DNA of 64,000 nucleotides from NCBI GenBank assembly GCA_947044405.1, contig CAMRHE010000458.1, forward strand, positions 806,001 to 870,000, written 5' to 3'. The notes beneath the pieces are model-generated. The model was not told where the DNA came from. It searched no databases and was given only the letters and a program-made list of their open reading frames with translations. How positions within the stretch are numbered: the first letter of the stretch is position 1; each line of letters begins with the position of its first letter. The stretch is from Leptodactylus fallax. Taxonomy: Eukaryota > Chordata > Amphibia > Anura > Leptodactylidae. The translations under genes and the position numbers were made by a program. This document shows, one piece after another, positions 24,384 through 36,492 of the stretch.

Positions 24384-24724
24384 GGCCCGTTTCACATCTA
24401 CTTTCGGGTTTCCGTTCGGGGGAGTCCGCTTGGGGACCCCCCGAACGGAAACCTATACACATAGAAAGTGGTTTACCTGGGAAAAACGCGGACACCATAG
24501 GCTATAATGGGGTCCGTGTGGTTTCCACTCGGTGTCCGCCCAAGCAAGCGGAGAGGAAGCACTTTCATGCGGAAACTGAGCGGAAACCACTCGGACCCCA
24601 TTATAGTCTATAGGGTCCGCGGGTTTCCCGGGTAAACCGCTTTTTTATGCGTATAGGTTTCCGTTCAGGGGGTCCCCAAGCGGAATCCCCAGACGGAAAC
24701 CCAAATGCAGATGTGAACTGGGCC
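24384..24724. mobile_element. Long-palindrome MITE
   Basis: It starts GGCCCGTTTCACATCT and ends AGATGTGAACTGGGCC. Inward, GGTTTCCGTTCGGGGG-type sequence and ACCCCATTATAG / CTATAATGGGGT pair again, so most of the 341 bp folds on itself. Flanking TAA/ATAA would fit a 3-bp Harbinger-type duplication but does not prove it. There is no coding capacity. Confidence 0.75.
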
Positions 24725-24751
24725 ATAATGGAGACAGAGGCAGTGGCAGAT

Positions 24752-25153
24752 CTATACATTGGCAACAGCAGTGTGAATGTCCTCATGGGTCCATGTCTGA
24801 CCCATTTTGACTAAAGTAGATTTTTCCACACTTGTGGTGACTTGATGATGCCTTTTCATATAAGTATGGAGAGATGTAGTTCCTACATTTGTTCCTATAT
24901 GGTCACAGCAAATTTTCTGCTTACAGATATTGCACATTGCCATGGATTTGTCATTTGGCAGTGTAAAAAAATATCCCCACACGGAGATGACCACATGTAG
25001 TTTCTGCTGCCAATAACAGAAGTGCTGAAAACCTGTCTGCCAAGAATCTTGGCTTTGAAATAAAACTAAGGTCATGTCTTTAGCCCAACTAGATTTTGAG
25101 ATATCACTGGTTAAAGCAGTGCTGCATATATTAACTAGTGTGCAGGAGAACAT
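24752..25153 (-). pseudogene. BED-type zinc finger fragment (hAT transposase-like)
   Basis: The minus frame contains VWGYFFTLPNDKSMAMCNIC followed by KQKICCDH...SLHTYMKRHHQ. This is the aromatic VW.YF start, C-x2-C and closing H-x(4)-H pattern of BED fingers. BED fingers sit at the N-terminus of hAT transposases and of the domesticated ZBED genes. The rest of a transposase (dimerisation and catalytic domains) is not visible nearby, so this is most likely a relic. The residues upstream of the finger look unrelated. Confidence 0.6.
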
Positions 25154-25213
25154 ATGCAGTTGACAGTGTGCAGGGAGGAGAAAATTAAGTCAGAAAGCAT
25201 ACTTACCGTTTAA

Positions 25214-25680
25214 CCCCTTATACTGTTTGTTGTGGTCAATGCTAACCACAGAATCTAAGTCGTTTTACAGAAAAAAAGTAAAAATAGAATTTTTTTTAAC
25301 CTTGTTACTGAAAAAAATACACAAATTAGTATGTTATTTATTCTACATGATAAACACCATAAACCATAAAATTCAGATGCCCGAATTGATTACTAATAAA
25401 AATAATATTAATAATAATAAAAACTGATCAAAAGGTCAGATGTACCCACAAAATACAAGGTCTCATAAAGATACAATGAAATAAAATGTAGAAATTTATG
25501 AAAACTGGAATGTAGAGAGGGATAAAATGTTACTGGTTTAAGGCTAAAATGATCGATAAAGGGTTAAAATGTACATGTCCCAAGAAATACAGTATATGCC
25601 AGCAATATTTATTTGAGCCATAACTTCAAAATCTTCATTTTCAGGTGGATTTTTTAAATTTTATTGTGACTGTTAGAGGG
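25214..25680 (+). mobile_element. TTAA MITE, family D copy 1
   Basis: It lies between TTAA at 25210-25213 and 25681-25684. It starts CCCCTTATACTG and ends GACTGTTAGAGGG. Its right half (25454-25680) recurs at 30586-30803 in the same orientation (shared GGGATAAAATGTTACTG and GGTTAAAATGTACAT). Confidence 0.7.
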
Positions 25681-25684
25681 TTAA

Positions 25685-26680
25685 GTACTATAGGTGTAGA
25701 ATTGTTGGAAATTCTTAACTTCAGCAAGAGCAAGTGATATTAAATGTGCACGCTAGGATCTATCAGACAACATTTATTGTAGTAGTTGTAGTGTATATAT
25801 TTTAACCACTATTATAGTGTGTTAACTCTTGGGGAAATATGAACTGGACAAGTATTGTACATTTCTTCATAGATCTATTACAACAATGTGTTTATTATGG
25901 TATAGCCTACTGAGATTGCTGCTGTGTTGCATACCTCTTCATAAATGGATAAAGAGATTCATTCACTGCCTGACTAGATGGTTTTATGTATTCTGTGTGG
26001 GAATCCATTTCTTTATAAGATGATATTTTTCCTTTTGTGATTTCCATAGTACCTATTTCTTAAGGCATAACTATTTGAGGTGAAAAGGTTAGTGGTCACG
26101 ATCAGGTGTTATTTTCATTTTTGTAGTTCCATAGTTGATATTTACAGTAGAATAACTAAACGAGGTGCAAAAGTTGTTGGTCACACTCAGATCTTTCAGC
26201 CTGAGTGGGCCCAAAATGTTCCTCTGCCCCATGGGAAAAAGGCAGTACTATAAATTACTGTACAAATGATTGTCGTGGGAATCCTCGCTACAGTTTTTGT
26301 AGGGGCTTAAAGTTACCACTCTTGCTATTTGGTACCATGTCTAAGGAGCATGACATGACTTTTAATTATCAGAAAGATAATATTGTAGATAACAAAAAAA
26401 CATTTCTTTTTTGTATGGTATTAATAATAATCGGTTTCAACAAATGGAAATCATAATTTTTACAAAATGTAAATGGTGCAGTTGTAGTGTTAGACATATA
26501 TTTGTGGAATAACGCAAATACATGATATTTCACATGACAATGTGTATAGTATTCTGCAATTTTATTTAAGGTGTTCCACTTTAGTATTGTGGTCTATTTT
26601 GGCTTTCTGGATGTGGTGTTCTTTTCCATTATTTTTCCAATATTTTTTCGTATCAAATATAATAATTTGTTACAAAAAAA
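25685..26680. other. Gene-free stretch
   Basis: AT-rich, with only short non-conserved frames. I see nothing that I can name. Confidence 0.4.
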
Positions 26681-26682
26681 TG

Positions 26683-28158
26683 CAGTTTAAAACAGAAGTT
26701 TACATACACTATATAAAAAGACACATATGCATGTTTTTCTCACTATCTGACATGAAATCAGAATAAACCTTTCCCGTTTTAGGTCAATTAGGATTACCAA
26801 AATTATTCATATTTGCCAAATGCCAGAATAATGAGAGAGAGATAATTTTTAAGGCATTTTTATTACTTTCTACAAAGTCAAAAGTTTACATACATTTCAT
26901 TAGTATTTGTCACCATTGCCCTTAAACTGTATGACTTGGGTCAAACGTTTTGGATATCCTTCCACAAGCTTCTCACAATAGTTGATATGAATCTGGGCCC
27001 ATTCCTCCTGACAGAACTGGTGTAACTGAGTCATGTTTGTAGGTCGCCTTGCTCACACCTGCCTTTTCAGCTTTGCCCATAAATTTTCAATAGGATTGAG
27101 ATCAGGGCTTTGTGATGGCGACTCCAAAAGAATAACTTTTTTTATCCTTAAGCCACGTTGTAACCAGTTTGGCAGTATGCTTCAGGTCATTGTCCATTTG
27201 GAAGACCCGTTTGCGCCCAAGCTTTAACTTCCTGGCTGATGTCTTGAGATGTTGCTTCAGTATTGCCACATAATGTTCTTTCCTCATGATGCCATCTATT
27301 TTGTGAAGTGCACCTGTCCCTCCTGCAGCAAAACAACCCCACAACATGATGCTGCCACCCTGTGTTTCACAGTTGGGATGGTGTTCTCAGGCTTGCAAGC
27401 TGAAAACACCATCTTCTACATTTTTCCTCCAAACGTAATGATGGTCATTATGGCCAAACAGTTCAATTTTAGTTTTGTCAGACCACAGGACATGTCTCCA
27501 AAAATTAAGGTCTTTGTTCCTGTGTGCATTTGCAAACATTAATCTGGCTTTTTTATGTTTCTTTTGTAGTAATGTCTTCTTCCTGGCAGAGTGGCCTTTC
27601 AGCCCATGTCGATACAGTTCATTTCACTGTGGATAATGACACACTCTTCAGTCAGCATCTTCACAAGGTCTTTTGCTTTTGTTCTTGGGTTGATATGCAC
27701 ATTTCGTACCAATGCACGTTCATCTTTGGGACACAGAACCTGTCTCCTTCCTGAGTTGTATGATGGCTGGACATTCCCATCTTGTTTGTACTTTGTGCGT
27801 ATAATTGTTTGTACAGATGAACGAGGCACCTTCAGGTATCCGGAAATTGCACTCAAGGATGAACCAGACTTGTGCAATTCCACAATTTTCTTGATATCTT
27901 GGCTAATTTCTTTAGACTTTCCCATGAAGTTCCACAAAAAAGCAGTGTTTCAGGTGTGCCTTAAAATACATCAACAGGTGTTTCTCTAATTAACACAGAT
28001 GTTGCCAATAAACCTATCAGAAGCTTCCAAAGACATGACATCATCATATGGGCTGTCTCAAATTGTTTAAAGGCATAGTAATCTTAGTGTGTGTAAACTT
28101 TTGACTTTGCAGAAAGTAATAAAAATGCCTTAAAAAATGCTCTCTTTCTCATTCTGTA
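26683..28158 (-). mobile_element. Sleeping-Beauty-like Tc1 transposon Tc1-4, right end lost
   Basis: The left end has an outer repeat with GAAGTTTACATACACTAT (26693) and, about 190 bp inward, an inner repeat TCAAAAGTTTACATACATTT (26878). Two direct repeats inside each inverted terminus (IR/DR) are the hallmark of the Sleeping Beauty group. The right side keeps the inner repeat (GTGTGTAAACTTTTGACTTT, 28090), but homology ends near 28158, so the outer right repeat is missing. Confidence 0.88.
26900..27925 (-). pseudogene. Tc1-4 (Sleeping-Beauty-like) transposase
   Basis: It starts at the codon for MGKSKEISQDIKKIVELHKS. It keeps the paired-box-like DNA-binding domain (SLSAISGYLKVPRSSVQTII), the SGRRQVLCPKDERALV linker and a second binding part (NPRTKAKDLVKML). 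The catalytic region shows MLWGCFAAGGTGALHKIDG and [15 protein letters not shown] (family consensus has DPKH), and an [17 protein letters not shown] end is readable near 27110-27060. Several frameshifts and stops interrupt the middle (27350-27600), so it is inactive. A full-length copy would be about 340 residues. Confidence 0.85.
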
Positions 28159-28766
28159 TCCATTGACAACAGTGCTCAAACAGTGGTAGAGATAGGGGAT
28201 TTCATTGGGCTTGTTCTAGTGACATATATACTTTTGCTGATTGCTTTCAATAGGTGACACTGGTATTTTTTTTTACTTACTTTTATATGAAATATGATTG
28301 TTATTTTGGGAATACCTCTTTAAAGAGATAGTCCTGAAAGAATTTAAAATCTTTCAGAACTTCAGTGGTACCTCTCAATAAAATATAGGAGATTCCATCA
28401 GGCAAAGTCACTGTGTATCACTTTTTAAAGCTTGGGGAAGTTGTAGCAATACAGAAATTAAGATAAGATCAATGAGGTTTTGTACATGCTGGGGATACTG
28501 CAGCAAAGAATTTGAGATTTATGACATTTATCTTACAGAGAATCTTGTCCTCTGTATTCAGTGTACTATCAGCTTTGCAGTGGTATATAACATTGCATAT
28601 GTTAGAGGATATGAAAGGTCCTGTTTAAAGTCAGAGACAGTAGAAAATTGGTCTAGAAGATGGAAGAGATTGAGGAGAGAGGTTAACAGCTTGGTAAGGT
28701 TGAGTAGGAGGTCATCAGGGAATATACTGGTTTTATATTTTTTGGAGACTATAGAAGCTCCTACTA
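28159..28766. other. Unassigned spacer
   Basis: No gene is seen. A 103-codon frame at 28472-28783 has no recognisable domain and runs into a MITE, so I do not call it. Confidence 0.4.
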
Positions 28767-28854
28767 CATGTGCATCTCAATAATTTAGAATATCTTTGAA
28801 ACGTCCATTCATTTCAGTAATTCAGTAATACAATTCATAATCAGCGTCTTCCAA
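28767..28854. mobile_element. Family B MITE, truncated copy 3
   Basis: It starts CATGTGCATCTCAATAATTT after TA (28765-28766), continues as in copy 1, and stops after AATCAGCGTCTTCCA. Only the first 88 bases remain. Confidence 0.75.
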
Positions 28855-29695
28855 AAGACAGAGTGGGCATATGTCATCAAAATGTTAGTAGCCTACAAAA
28901 GACAGGCATGTTTTACAATTATTGTTGAATCTACAGGGGGTATTCCTACAGCAGTACTCATTATATTCAGAGCTAAAATGGAGTGCAGAAATTAAGGGAG
29001 CTGTGCTATGTTTCCTTGACAGGGGATCAGAGCTTCCAGTTTTGATGGGCCCTTGGGTGACAGAGTCTCGGTGGGCCTACTGTTAGTTGTGGTCAGAGGC
29101 ACAATCAGTGATCAGTGATTCACGAAGTAAATCATATCTGCTCCTCCTGCTCTGACTTTATCTTCTGTTTAAAACAAGAACAAGCAAGACAAAAGAAAGC
29201 TTCTCTCTTTTTTTATAACATTGCGGTGAATGTTGATGGATGCAAACGGTGGGTGTGCCATCTACATGTGTCATTCTGCCAGAACAAACTGAAAAGGGTG
29301 AATCTAGCCTAATTTGTACAGTACTGTAAGTATTGGTTGGATATATACATTAAAACAATTACCATACATATTAAACAATAATTGTAGTCTTCATACACTT
29401 TTTAACAAACCTTTAACAGTAAAAAGAAAACACAGTTTAAGCTTTGTTTATATCTGCATTGTGGATTCTGTTATACAATGGGTACGGAAAGTATTCAGAC
29501 CCCTTTAAATTTTTCACTTTGTTTCATTGCAGCCATTTTCTAAAAGCAAAAAAGTTCATTTTATTTCTCATTAATGTACACTCAGCACCCCATCTTGACA
29601 GAAAAAAAAAAAGAAATGTAGATATTTTGGCAAATTTATTAAAAAAGAAAAACTGAAATATCACATGGTCATAAGTAATTTAATAAAAAATAAAG
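28855..29695. other. Gene-free stretch
   Basis: Nothing supported. Near 29480-29650 the sequence GGTACGGAAAGTATTCAGAC, then CCCCTTTAAATTTTTCAC, resembles a Tc1-type terminal repeat seen in other vertebrates, but no partner end is found here. Confidence 0.35.
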
Positions 29696-29699
29696 AAAA

Positions 29700-29890
29700 A
29701 ATCTGCCACCAGTTTAATGCCCCCTTCATCTGCCACCATTTTAATGTCCCCTCTTCATCTGCCCCCAGTTTAATGTTCCCCTTCATCTGCCACCAGTTTA
29801 ATGTCCCCTCTTCATCTGCCCCCAGTTTAATGCCCCCTTCATCTTCCCCCAGTTTAATGCCCCCTTCATCTGCCCCCAGTTTAATGTTTA
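29700..29890 (+). repeat. Minisatellite, unit about 27-29 bp
   Basis: Seven to eight units of the type ATCTGCCACCAGTTTAATGC followed by CCCCTTC are tandemly arranged, with variation CCACC/CCCCC and TGCC/TGTCC. The open frame over it is a by-product of the repeat. Confidence 0.85.
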
Positions 29891-30585
29891 ATGTGTAAAC
29901 ATAGGGGCAGAATGCTAATTACTCCTGCTCGCAAGTTAGGCCATCAATAAGAGATCAATGGGGGTCCACCATCTGTGACCCTGTTGCTCAGCTATGTGAA
30001 GGGGCTGCTTGACTATTATGAGCACTGTGACCTCTTCACTTCGCATGCCATCTGATTCATAAAAGCCGTGCAATATATAGTAATTACTGACTTATCCCAT
30101 TGACTTCCATGATACACAGGTGTAATTACATTATACAGTCAATAAGAATCAAATGGCAAGCAATGTAAACAGTGAAGAGGTCCTGGTTGTCTTGCACACT
30201 CTGTAGCCTATTCATTAGCTGATAAGTGGGGGTTCTGGGTGTCATACCCCCATTGATCTTTTATTAATGACCTATGCTGAGGTCATCAATAAAAATGAAC
30301 TGGAATCTTTAAATATATGTTATCTAAAATGGCTCAGTATAGACTTCAGCCAAGGATAGGTGAGCAGGCATTTCCAGGTATTTGCAGCTTTCACTTCAAC
30401 TAGTGTGTGCATGTGAACATGTGCAGCTGCAAGAAGGCAAGAATGATTCCTGATTCTCATGTCCCTGTGACTTCATGTAACCTTAGTGGAGGGGGTTCCA
30501 TGGACTTTTGTTCAGGATATCTCCTCTTGCCATCATCATTCAGACAGAATACTCGCCTTAGATGTGCAGTCAATGCAGCCAAAAT
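29891..30585. other. Gene-free stretch
   Basis: Nothing supported. The 30350-30600 part is less AT-rich but has no recognisable coding signature. Confidence 0.35.
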
Positions 30586-30803
30586 ACAAGTTCTCATAAG
30601 GCTACATTGAAATAAAATTTATGAAAGCGGGAATGCAGACAGGGATAAAATGTTACTGTTTTAAGGCTAAAAGTTAATTTCCTAAAAGGTTAAAATGTAC
30701 ATAAGACACAGCAATATTTACTTTGGCTATAAATTCAAGATCTGCAATAAAAAAGTGACATTTTTGGGAGGATTTTTGCAATTTTAATGTGACTGTTAGG
30801 ATG
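30586..30803 (+). mobile_element. TTAA MITE, family D copy 2 (partial)
   Basis: It matches 25454-25680 in the same direction (ACAAGTTCTCATAAGGCTAC, GGGATAAAATGTTACTG, GACTGTTAGGATG) and ends at TTAA (30804-30807). The left half is missing. Confidence 0.65.
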
Positions 30804-30807
30804 TTAA

Positions 30808-32050
30808 ATTCTAGTCGCTAATGAAATTCATTAGTATTCATAAGTAACCTTCAAACCTATAGGAGAACCAATGCCACAGTTACATCTAGAACATTAAGAT
30901 GGAAAGTTACTTTATTTCCCTCTATATTCACTTCATTTGAGATGGAAAGCCAGGCACTTTACTTGAGATTGCTTAAGGCATACAGGGAGACATGAGAATA
31001 AGATTAAAGGACTTGTGCTATGCAGTGTGCAGCAAATGTTTTCTGTGTTAGTGGGGAGTTAGGAGGAATACTACTGTAATGTGTGTAGTAAGAGCATATT
31101 ACTTTTTATTAATGTTTGCAAAAAGATAATGCAACATAGAATTGTTATGATAGTTCAAACTATATTATTTATGTTGTGTTGATCCAGAAGAAGGCATAAA
31201 CAACATTTAAGTCAAGCAATATTCTGTTTGTCAAACATGACAATTAAGTAACAACATCTGACACTTTTTTAATGAAAACTTTTTATGATTTTGCATCTCA
31301 GGCATCCTCTTATTTATGAGCAGCGATCGGTGAATACCCGATTTATACCTGGTTTAGGGGCCTTGTGAGAAGAATTATGGCATTGGTACAATTCATACTA
31401 TATTGATATTAACATTTCATTTGTATTTGTATGTTTTTATTCATTGGATTTGACCATTTTTTGCAGAACACCCATTTCAACTTAAGATATTGTCCTTTAT
31501 CATATTTATATATATTGAATATAAGCGCTTGGCTGTCTGTTATCCTACAGTATTATATTACATATTTATTTATTGCTGGATCTGTGATGGGTAATCTATG
31601 AACATATACTGCTCATATCTGCAGGGATGACTGGTATCTTATTTTGCTTATCTTTTACTACAAAACAGAGAGAGAATTACATTGTAGAATTTACCTTAAT
31701 AGCGACATCCATCAAATGTTTCCAATCTAACCATCTAAACTAATACCAATGCATGCGCAATGGACATGCGTATTTCCTAGCTGCTATTTTTACTGGCTCT
31801 TGAGGTTTTTATGGGTATTTCCCTTATTGTAAGCATTTTCCTTTCTAATTAAGTCTTGAGCATTGATTTATATTGGTTATCATCTGAACTTTTCTTCAGT
31901 ACAGAATTCAAGGTAATATTTATAGTCTTGCAACTGTTTATATATTCCATTCTAAAACACAGAGTAAGGCATACTGTGTAATTGGAAATGTTCTAAACAT
32001 TGGAGGAATGCAAATATACACATTGCCAATAACAATAGGCAGAGAATCAA
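30808..32050. other. Gene-free AT-rich stretch
   Basis: I see no supported gene, RNA or repeat here. Confidence 0.4.
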
Positions 32051-32757
32051 AACTATAAAAAACACACTTTTTACAGTAATCCCTACCTGCCCCAACACTC
32101 CCCTGAGCACATGGTTAATAACCATACTCTTATAACTCCTCCAATATTATTTGAATATCTTGTTTATCAAATAAAAATCCCAACAATTTACTCCATCCTT
32201 GCTTCTCACTATATTCTTTTAAAATTAATATCCATAAAGTGGTGAAAAAAAAAAAAAAAAAAAAAAACCCAAAAAATAAAATTTGTATGAAAAATACCAA
32301 ATTTTGGGCATTTATTAATGACTCTATATTTGCATGTTGATCCATACCAGTTGCTTCTATACTAACATCAAAGGTTCTAAAGGACATTTTCCATTATAAA
32401 AATTTTATGGGGAAATCATGTTAGTGTGAATTTTACATCAATGTATAATTATGTTTCTCCAGTGAAAATATTACTAATAATCCTTAACTGGTATAAAAAT
32501 TATTTTATTAATTATATTTCTATTACATTAGATACATTATATTGTATTACATCACCAACATATTCCATCCCACAGAAGTGCCAACTTTCCACTATACACC
32601 TAGGGATCAATTCAACCAATGCAGGATATTCTCCTACTAACAGCCACCTATTTGCAAAGGGTGTGATTCTGAACATCACAGCACGGTTTCTCCAAACCTT
32701 CCACATATCTGCAAATAATAGCAAAGTTTTATAAGTATTAGGCAAATCTATATCGTG
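32050..32757 (-). pseudogene. L1 relic (L1-B), ORF2 C-terminal piece
   Basis: The minus strand reads LLLFADMWKVWRNRAVMFRI followed by TPFANRWLLVGEYPALVE and CIVESWHFCGMEYVGDV (32715-32560), a typical C-terminal stretch of L1 ORF2 proteins. Further 3' are short diverged frames and a T22-type tract on the plus strand (A-run at 32244-32265). This is the 3'-most of four pieces of one L1 on the minus strand. The next piece is at 35771, separated by an inserted L2-like LINE. Confidence 0.65.
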
Positions 32758-32839
32758 AGCATTAGGATAAGATAAGATAAGATAATCCTTTAATAGTCCC
32801 ACTGTGGGGAAATTCAGTGTGTTACAGCAGCATAGATAA

Positions 32840-33237
32840 TACAAATACAAATACAAAAGCTCCCCTCTACTTTGGCCATCTTCAATGTTGGACCAGACCT
32901 CGCGTGAGCCAGGCCAGTGTCGCAACGCATAATGAAGTCTCTGAAGCCTGCCGGAGCACAGGAGAGGTAAGTAACAGTGTTTTTATGTTCCCTCACCTCC
33001 CCTGGGCCTCCAATCTGAAACGACACCGGAGTATAATGATAGCAGTGTTTGTGGGGTTCACGGAACGTGGCCTTACTTACCAATCGGTAAGTAAATAGGG
33101 CCCATTACCTGCTGGTGTTACTTCAGCAGGTAACGACCTATTAAAAAAAAAAAAAGCATTGGGGGCCCTCTGGGCCCCCTAATGTCCCAGGCCCTGTGGC
33201 AGCCGCTACCGCGGCTACCCCGGTAATTACGCCCCTG
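32840..33237. mobile_element. Unclassified insertion in the L2-like 3' end
   Basis: Comparison with copy a (20090-20110) shows that about 400 bp are extra here, between ATACAAATACAA and GGTACAGATATAAAGG. The insert has a poly-A tract (33142-33154), a GGGGGCCCTCTGGGCCCC stem and the segment TACCGCGGCTACCCCGGTAA. It has no coding capacity. I cannot name the family. Confidence 0.55.
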
Positions 33238-33296
33238 GTACAGATATAAAGGTAAAGGTAAAAGTAGTAGAAGGGATATCACAACTTAAGATACTT

Positions 33297-35378
33297 TCAG
33301 TTCTCTGTATGGAATGATCTCCACTTAGGTCGGTGTTGGTTGTACAGCCTAACCACAGCGGGGAGGAAATACTTCCAATAGCACTCCTTCTCACACTTAG
33401 GGTGAAGCAGTCGGTTACTGACAGTACTGCTCAGTGCTATCACGGTCTCATGCATGGGATGGGAGTTATTCTCCAGCATGGAGCTCACCACGGACAGTAT
33501 CTTTCTGTCACCCACCACCTGCACTGTGTCCAAGGGGCTCCCCAGGACAGAACTGACCCTTCTAATCAGCTTGTTGAGTCTATTCCTATCCCTGGTTGAT
33601 ATGCTGCTCCTCCAGGAGGCCACTCTGAACAAGATGGCTGATGCCACTACAGAGTTTAAAAAGACCCTCAGAAGTGCCCTCTGGACTCCAAGGGTTCTCC
33701 GCCTCCTAAGCAGGTAGAGCCTGTTGTGGCCCTTTCTGTACAGTGCATCCATGTGATCTGCCCAGTCCAGGTTATTATTGAGTAGCACACCCAGGTACTT
33801 ATAGGTTTTGACAATCTCAGTGCCCGTCCCCTGGATGTCCACTGGTTTAGGAGGGTATCTGCATTTACAAAAGTCCAACACCATCTCCTTGGTCTTCCCA
33901 GCATTAATCCTAAGGTGGTTCTGCTGGCACCAGTCCAGAAAGTCAAGGTTAAATTCTCTGTAATCCCTGTCATCTTTGTCTGTGATGAGGCTTACTATTG
34001 CAGAGACATCAGAATACTTCTGTAAGTAACAGCTAGATGAGTTGCACCTAAAATCAGCAATGTACAGTGTGAAGAGGAAAGGGGAAGAACTGTACCTTGA
34101 GGTTCCCCCGTATTACAGATCACGGTGTCTGACACACAGTCCTGGGCTCTCACATACTGAGGTTGGTCTGTGAGGTAGACTAGGATTCAGTTGGAGAGGT
34201 GGTGGTCAACTCCAACAAGGGCCAGCTTGTCTCTCAGTAGCCCTGGCTGTATGGTGTTAAAGGAACTGGAGAAACCAAAGAACATTATTCTCACATTATT
34301 CTCCCTGGTTTCTCCAGGTGAGAAAGAGCTATGTGTAGAAGGTGGATGATGGCATCATCCACCCCAATACCCGGCCGATAAGCAAACTGGAGAAGGTCCA
34401 TAGCCGAACTCACTAGAGGGCAGAGATGTTTGAGAACCAATCTCTCTAAGACCTTCATCAAGTGGGATGTCAATGCTGTCTGTGTCCAGATATTGACTTA
34501 AGACTTTTCCAGACTTCACTAATGTTTTTGTGTTCCATTTGCTCTTCCATCTTTCTCTTATAATTGGCTTTTCCCTCCCGGGTTTGATGCCTCAGCTCCT
34601 TTTGCACATCCCTGTCTTTCCTTGTCTCCTGATCTAAATATCATCTTTTTCTCCTTGAGAAGAGCTTTTATATCAGGGTTAATCCATGGTTTGTTGTTAG
34701 AGAAGAACCTCACTACTTTTGTGGGTACTGTGTTGTCCACACAAAAATTAATGTAGTCCGTTAATGCAGTGTGTGAGACCTTCCAGGTCTTCCCCATAGG
34801 AGTCCTGCAGCTCTTCCCATGCAGTTGTGTCAAAACAATCCCTCAAAGCCTCATCACGCTCCTCGGATCATATCCTCACTGTACGGGTGACAGCTGGTTC
34901 TCTACGTACAAGTGGCTTGTACACAGGTCGAAGATGCACCAGGTTGTTCTCACTGGCATACTCCGGCTTGTAGGACCTCACAGGAAGCTTCAGATTTCGC
35001 AGAGGGGGGGGGGGAGACATATGCAGCTATCAAAATAACATGCGATAGTTCCCTCAGTAAATAGAAAGATCTCATGCTCACAGCTAATAGTTCAATGTCC
35101 TTACAGTAAGTTTGCTACTTAATCACAATGTGACTAGAGTTACACCATGTATCATTCAGAAATATCGCCAGACCTTCTCCTTTTCTTTTATCACTCTCCC
35201 TTGTCCTGTCCGCCCGAAGGAGTTTAAAGCCATCCAATGAGACAAGAGTGTCCAGAGTAACTTCGATAAGCCAAGTCTCTGTAAACAGCATCATGCTGCA
35301 CTCCCAAAATTCCTGATGATGCCTGGTCAGCGCTGCCAGTTCGTCCATCTTATTCGCAAGAGATCTCACATTGCCCAT
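33297..35378 (-). pseudogene. L2-like LINE polymerase (copy b)
   Basis: From the amino side: an endonuclease piece MGNVRSLANKMDELAALTRH with FTETWLIEVTLD (35378-35250); a linker with FFSNNKPWINPDIKALLKEK (about 34720); RT pieces including MKVLERLVLKHLCPLV and LLQFAYRPGIGVDDAIIHLL (34470-34310); and the post-RT tail TYKYLGVLLNNNLDWADHMD to HPKCEKECYWKYFLP (33800-33350). The frame is broken several times, and the catalytic FADD-type segment is not cleanly readable. The enzyme would nick target DNA and copy the LINE RNA. A leader coding for a hydrophobic start (35717-35650) looks like a signal peptide but belongs to this LINE. Confidence 0.75.
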
Positions 35379-35770
35379 AATGATGGAGGGGAGAACAGGT
35401 CTATAACATTTACTCCCAGCCCTCCGAAGGGCTCCAGCTCTACAACCTCTTCTCTTTTACTTCCTTATTTCCTGAGAGATGTCTGGTCTAGTAGCATGCA
35501 GCCCTGCTGTGTCCCTAAGCTGCAGCAGCTCCTCCCTAGAGTAGACAATAGAATCCTGGATACATACAGGAACTCCAGACACAATAGTTCCCAGTGAAAA
35601 CAGAATAAAAAGTACTGCAAAGGTAAAAGTCCAAGTCTTCATATGGTTATTGATAGTGCAATGCCCCTTAAGTACGGTAATAAGAAAAAAAAGAAAGGAA
35701 AAGAAGAGAAAGCTCAAGGTGAGCAGGAGCTGCTGTAACAGGATACCACTCCAGTGGCACCATCTGGAAA

Positions 35771-36485
35771 AATCAATCTCCTCAAAATAAATGAATAATG
35801 CCTAGCTTTTTTAATTTCTGTATTAACAAAATAAGATGACCCCATATCCATTCTATGAAATATCCCATCAGATAGGCCCAGTTATAATATCTCAGATTTG
35901 TAAAGGCACTTCCTCTTACCCTCTCGAAAGAAATTCCAGAAGGGAATATTCTAATTCCTTTATTTCTTTTTACTGCATAATATACAGAATCATCTAAATA
36001 GAGTAAAAAAATCTTTACTAATAATACCATTTTTATATGATTCCTGATATATTAAGAGGAAGTCCTCTCCAATTCTGAATATATTTCTTTATCATGGGTA
36101 ACAAAGACCTAAATTTATTTCTGTCAATTACCTCCTTTGTACATCCTATTTTCAATCCCAAATAAGTAATGACCTCAGAGACTATTTTAAAACCGTGTTT
36201 CAGAAGATTTTCATTCTGTTGGTTACTCTGATTTTTATTTAGTAAAAGTATCTTAGTTTTTTCCCTATTAATTTCAAAACCTGAAACCTGATTTGTATAT
36301 ATTCAACATATCTGTTATTTTACACAAATCCATGTATACAGTACTTTATTGAAAGACCACAAGGTCATCTGCTAACATGGCCAATTTCATTTCTTCAAAG
36401 TGACCTTTCAATCAGTTCAATACATAGGTTGAACAAAATATGACAAGGGGCATCCCTGCCTAGTACCGCTTGATAACTTAAACCT
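35771..36485 (-). pseudogene. L1-B relic, RT piece
   Basis: Near 36350-36390 the minus strand reads LAMLADDLVV, the L1 version of the catalytic (Y/F)ADD box. Near 36440 there is a GCPL-type motif that precedes it in L1 RTs. Downstream, VRGSAFTNLRYYNWAYLMGY (35910-35860) fits the L1 post-RT region. This piece joins the one at 32050-32757 across the L2-like insertion and continues at 37930 across a MITE. Confidence 0.65.
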
Positions 36486-36492
36486 TGTTTAA

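Larger units (their letters stand above)
32760..35765 (-). mobile_element. L2-like LINE (copy b), nested in L1-B
   Basis: The 3' end has a GATAA microsatellite (32767-32785) and the same conserved 3' stem as copy a. Moving 5' on the minus strand are the polymerase C-terminus (33884-33297), RT pieces, and an endonuclease piece (35378-35115). The element is nearly full length but has many frame breaks, and it is split near its 3' end by the insert at 32840-33237. L1 sequence flanks it on both sides. Confidence 0.8.

Noticed and set aside
28472..28783. 103-codon plus-strand frame
   Set aside because: No recognisable domain, and its end lies inside a truncated MITE.
29665..29898. 77-codon frame rich in Pro/Ser
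   Set aside because: A by-product of the 27-29-bp tandem repeat.
35457..35717. Apparent secreted protein with a signal peptide
   Set aside because: The hydrophobic start leads directly into the reading frame of the L2-like LINE and has no independent gene context.
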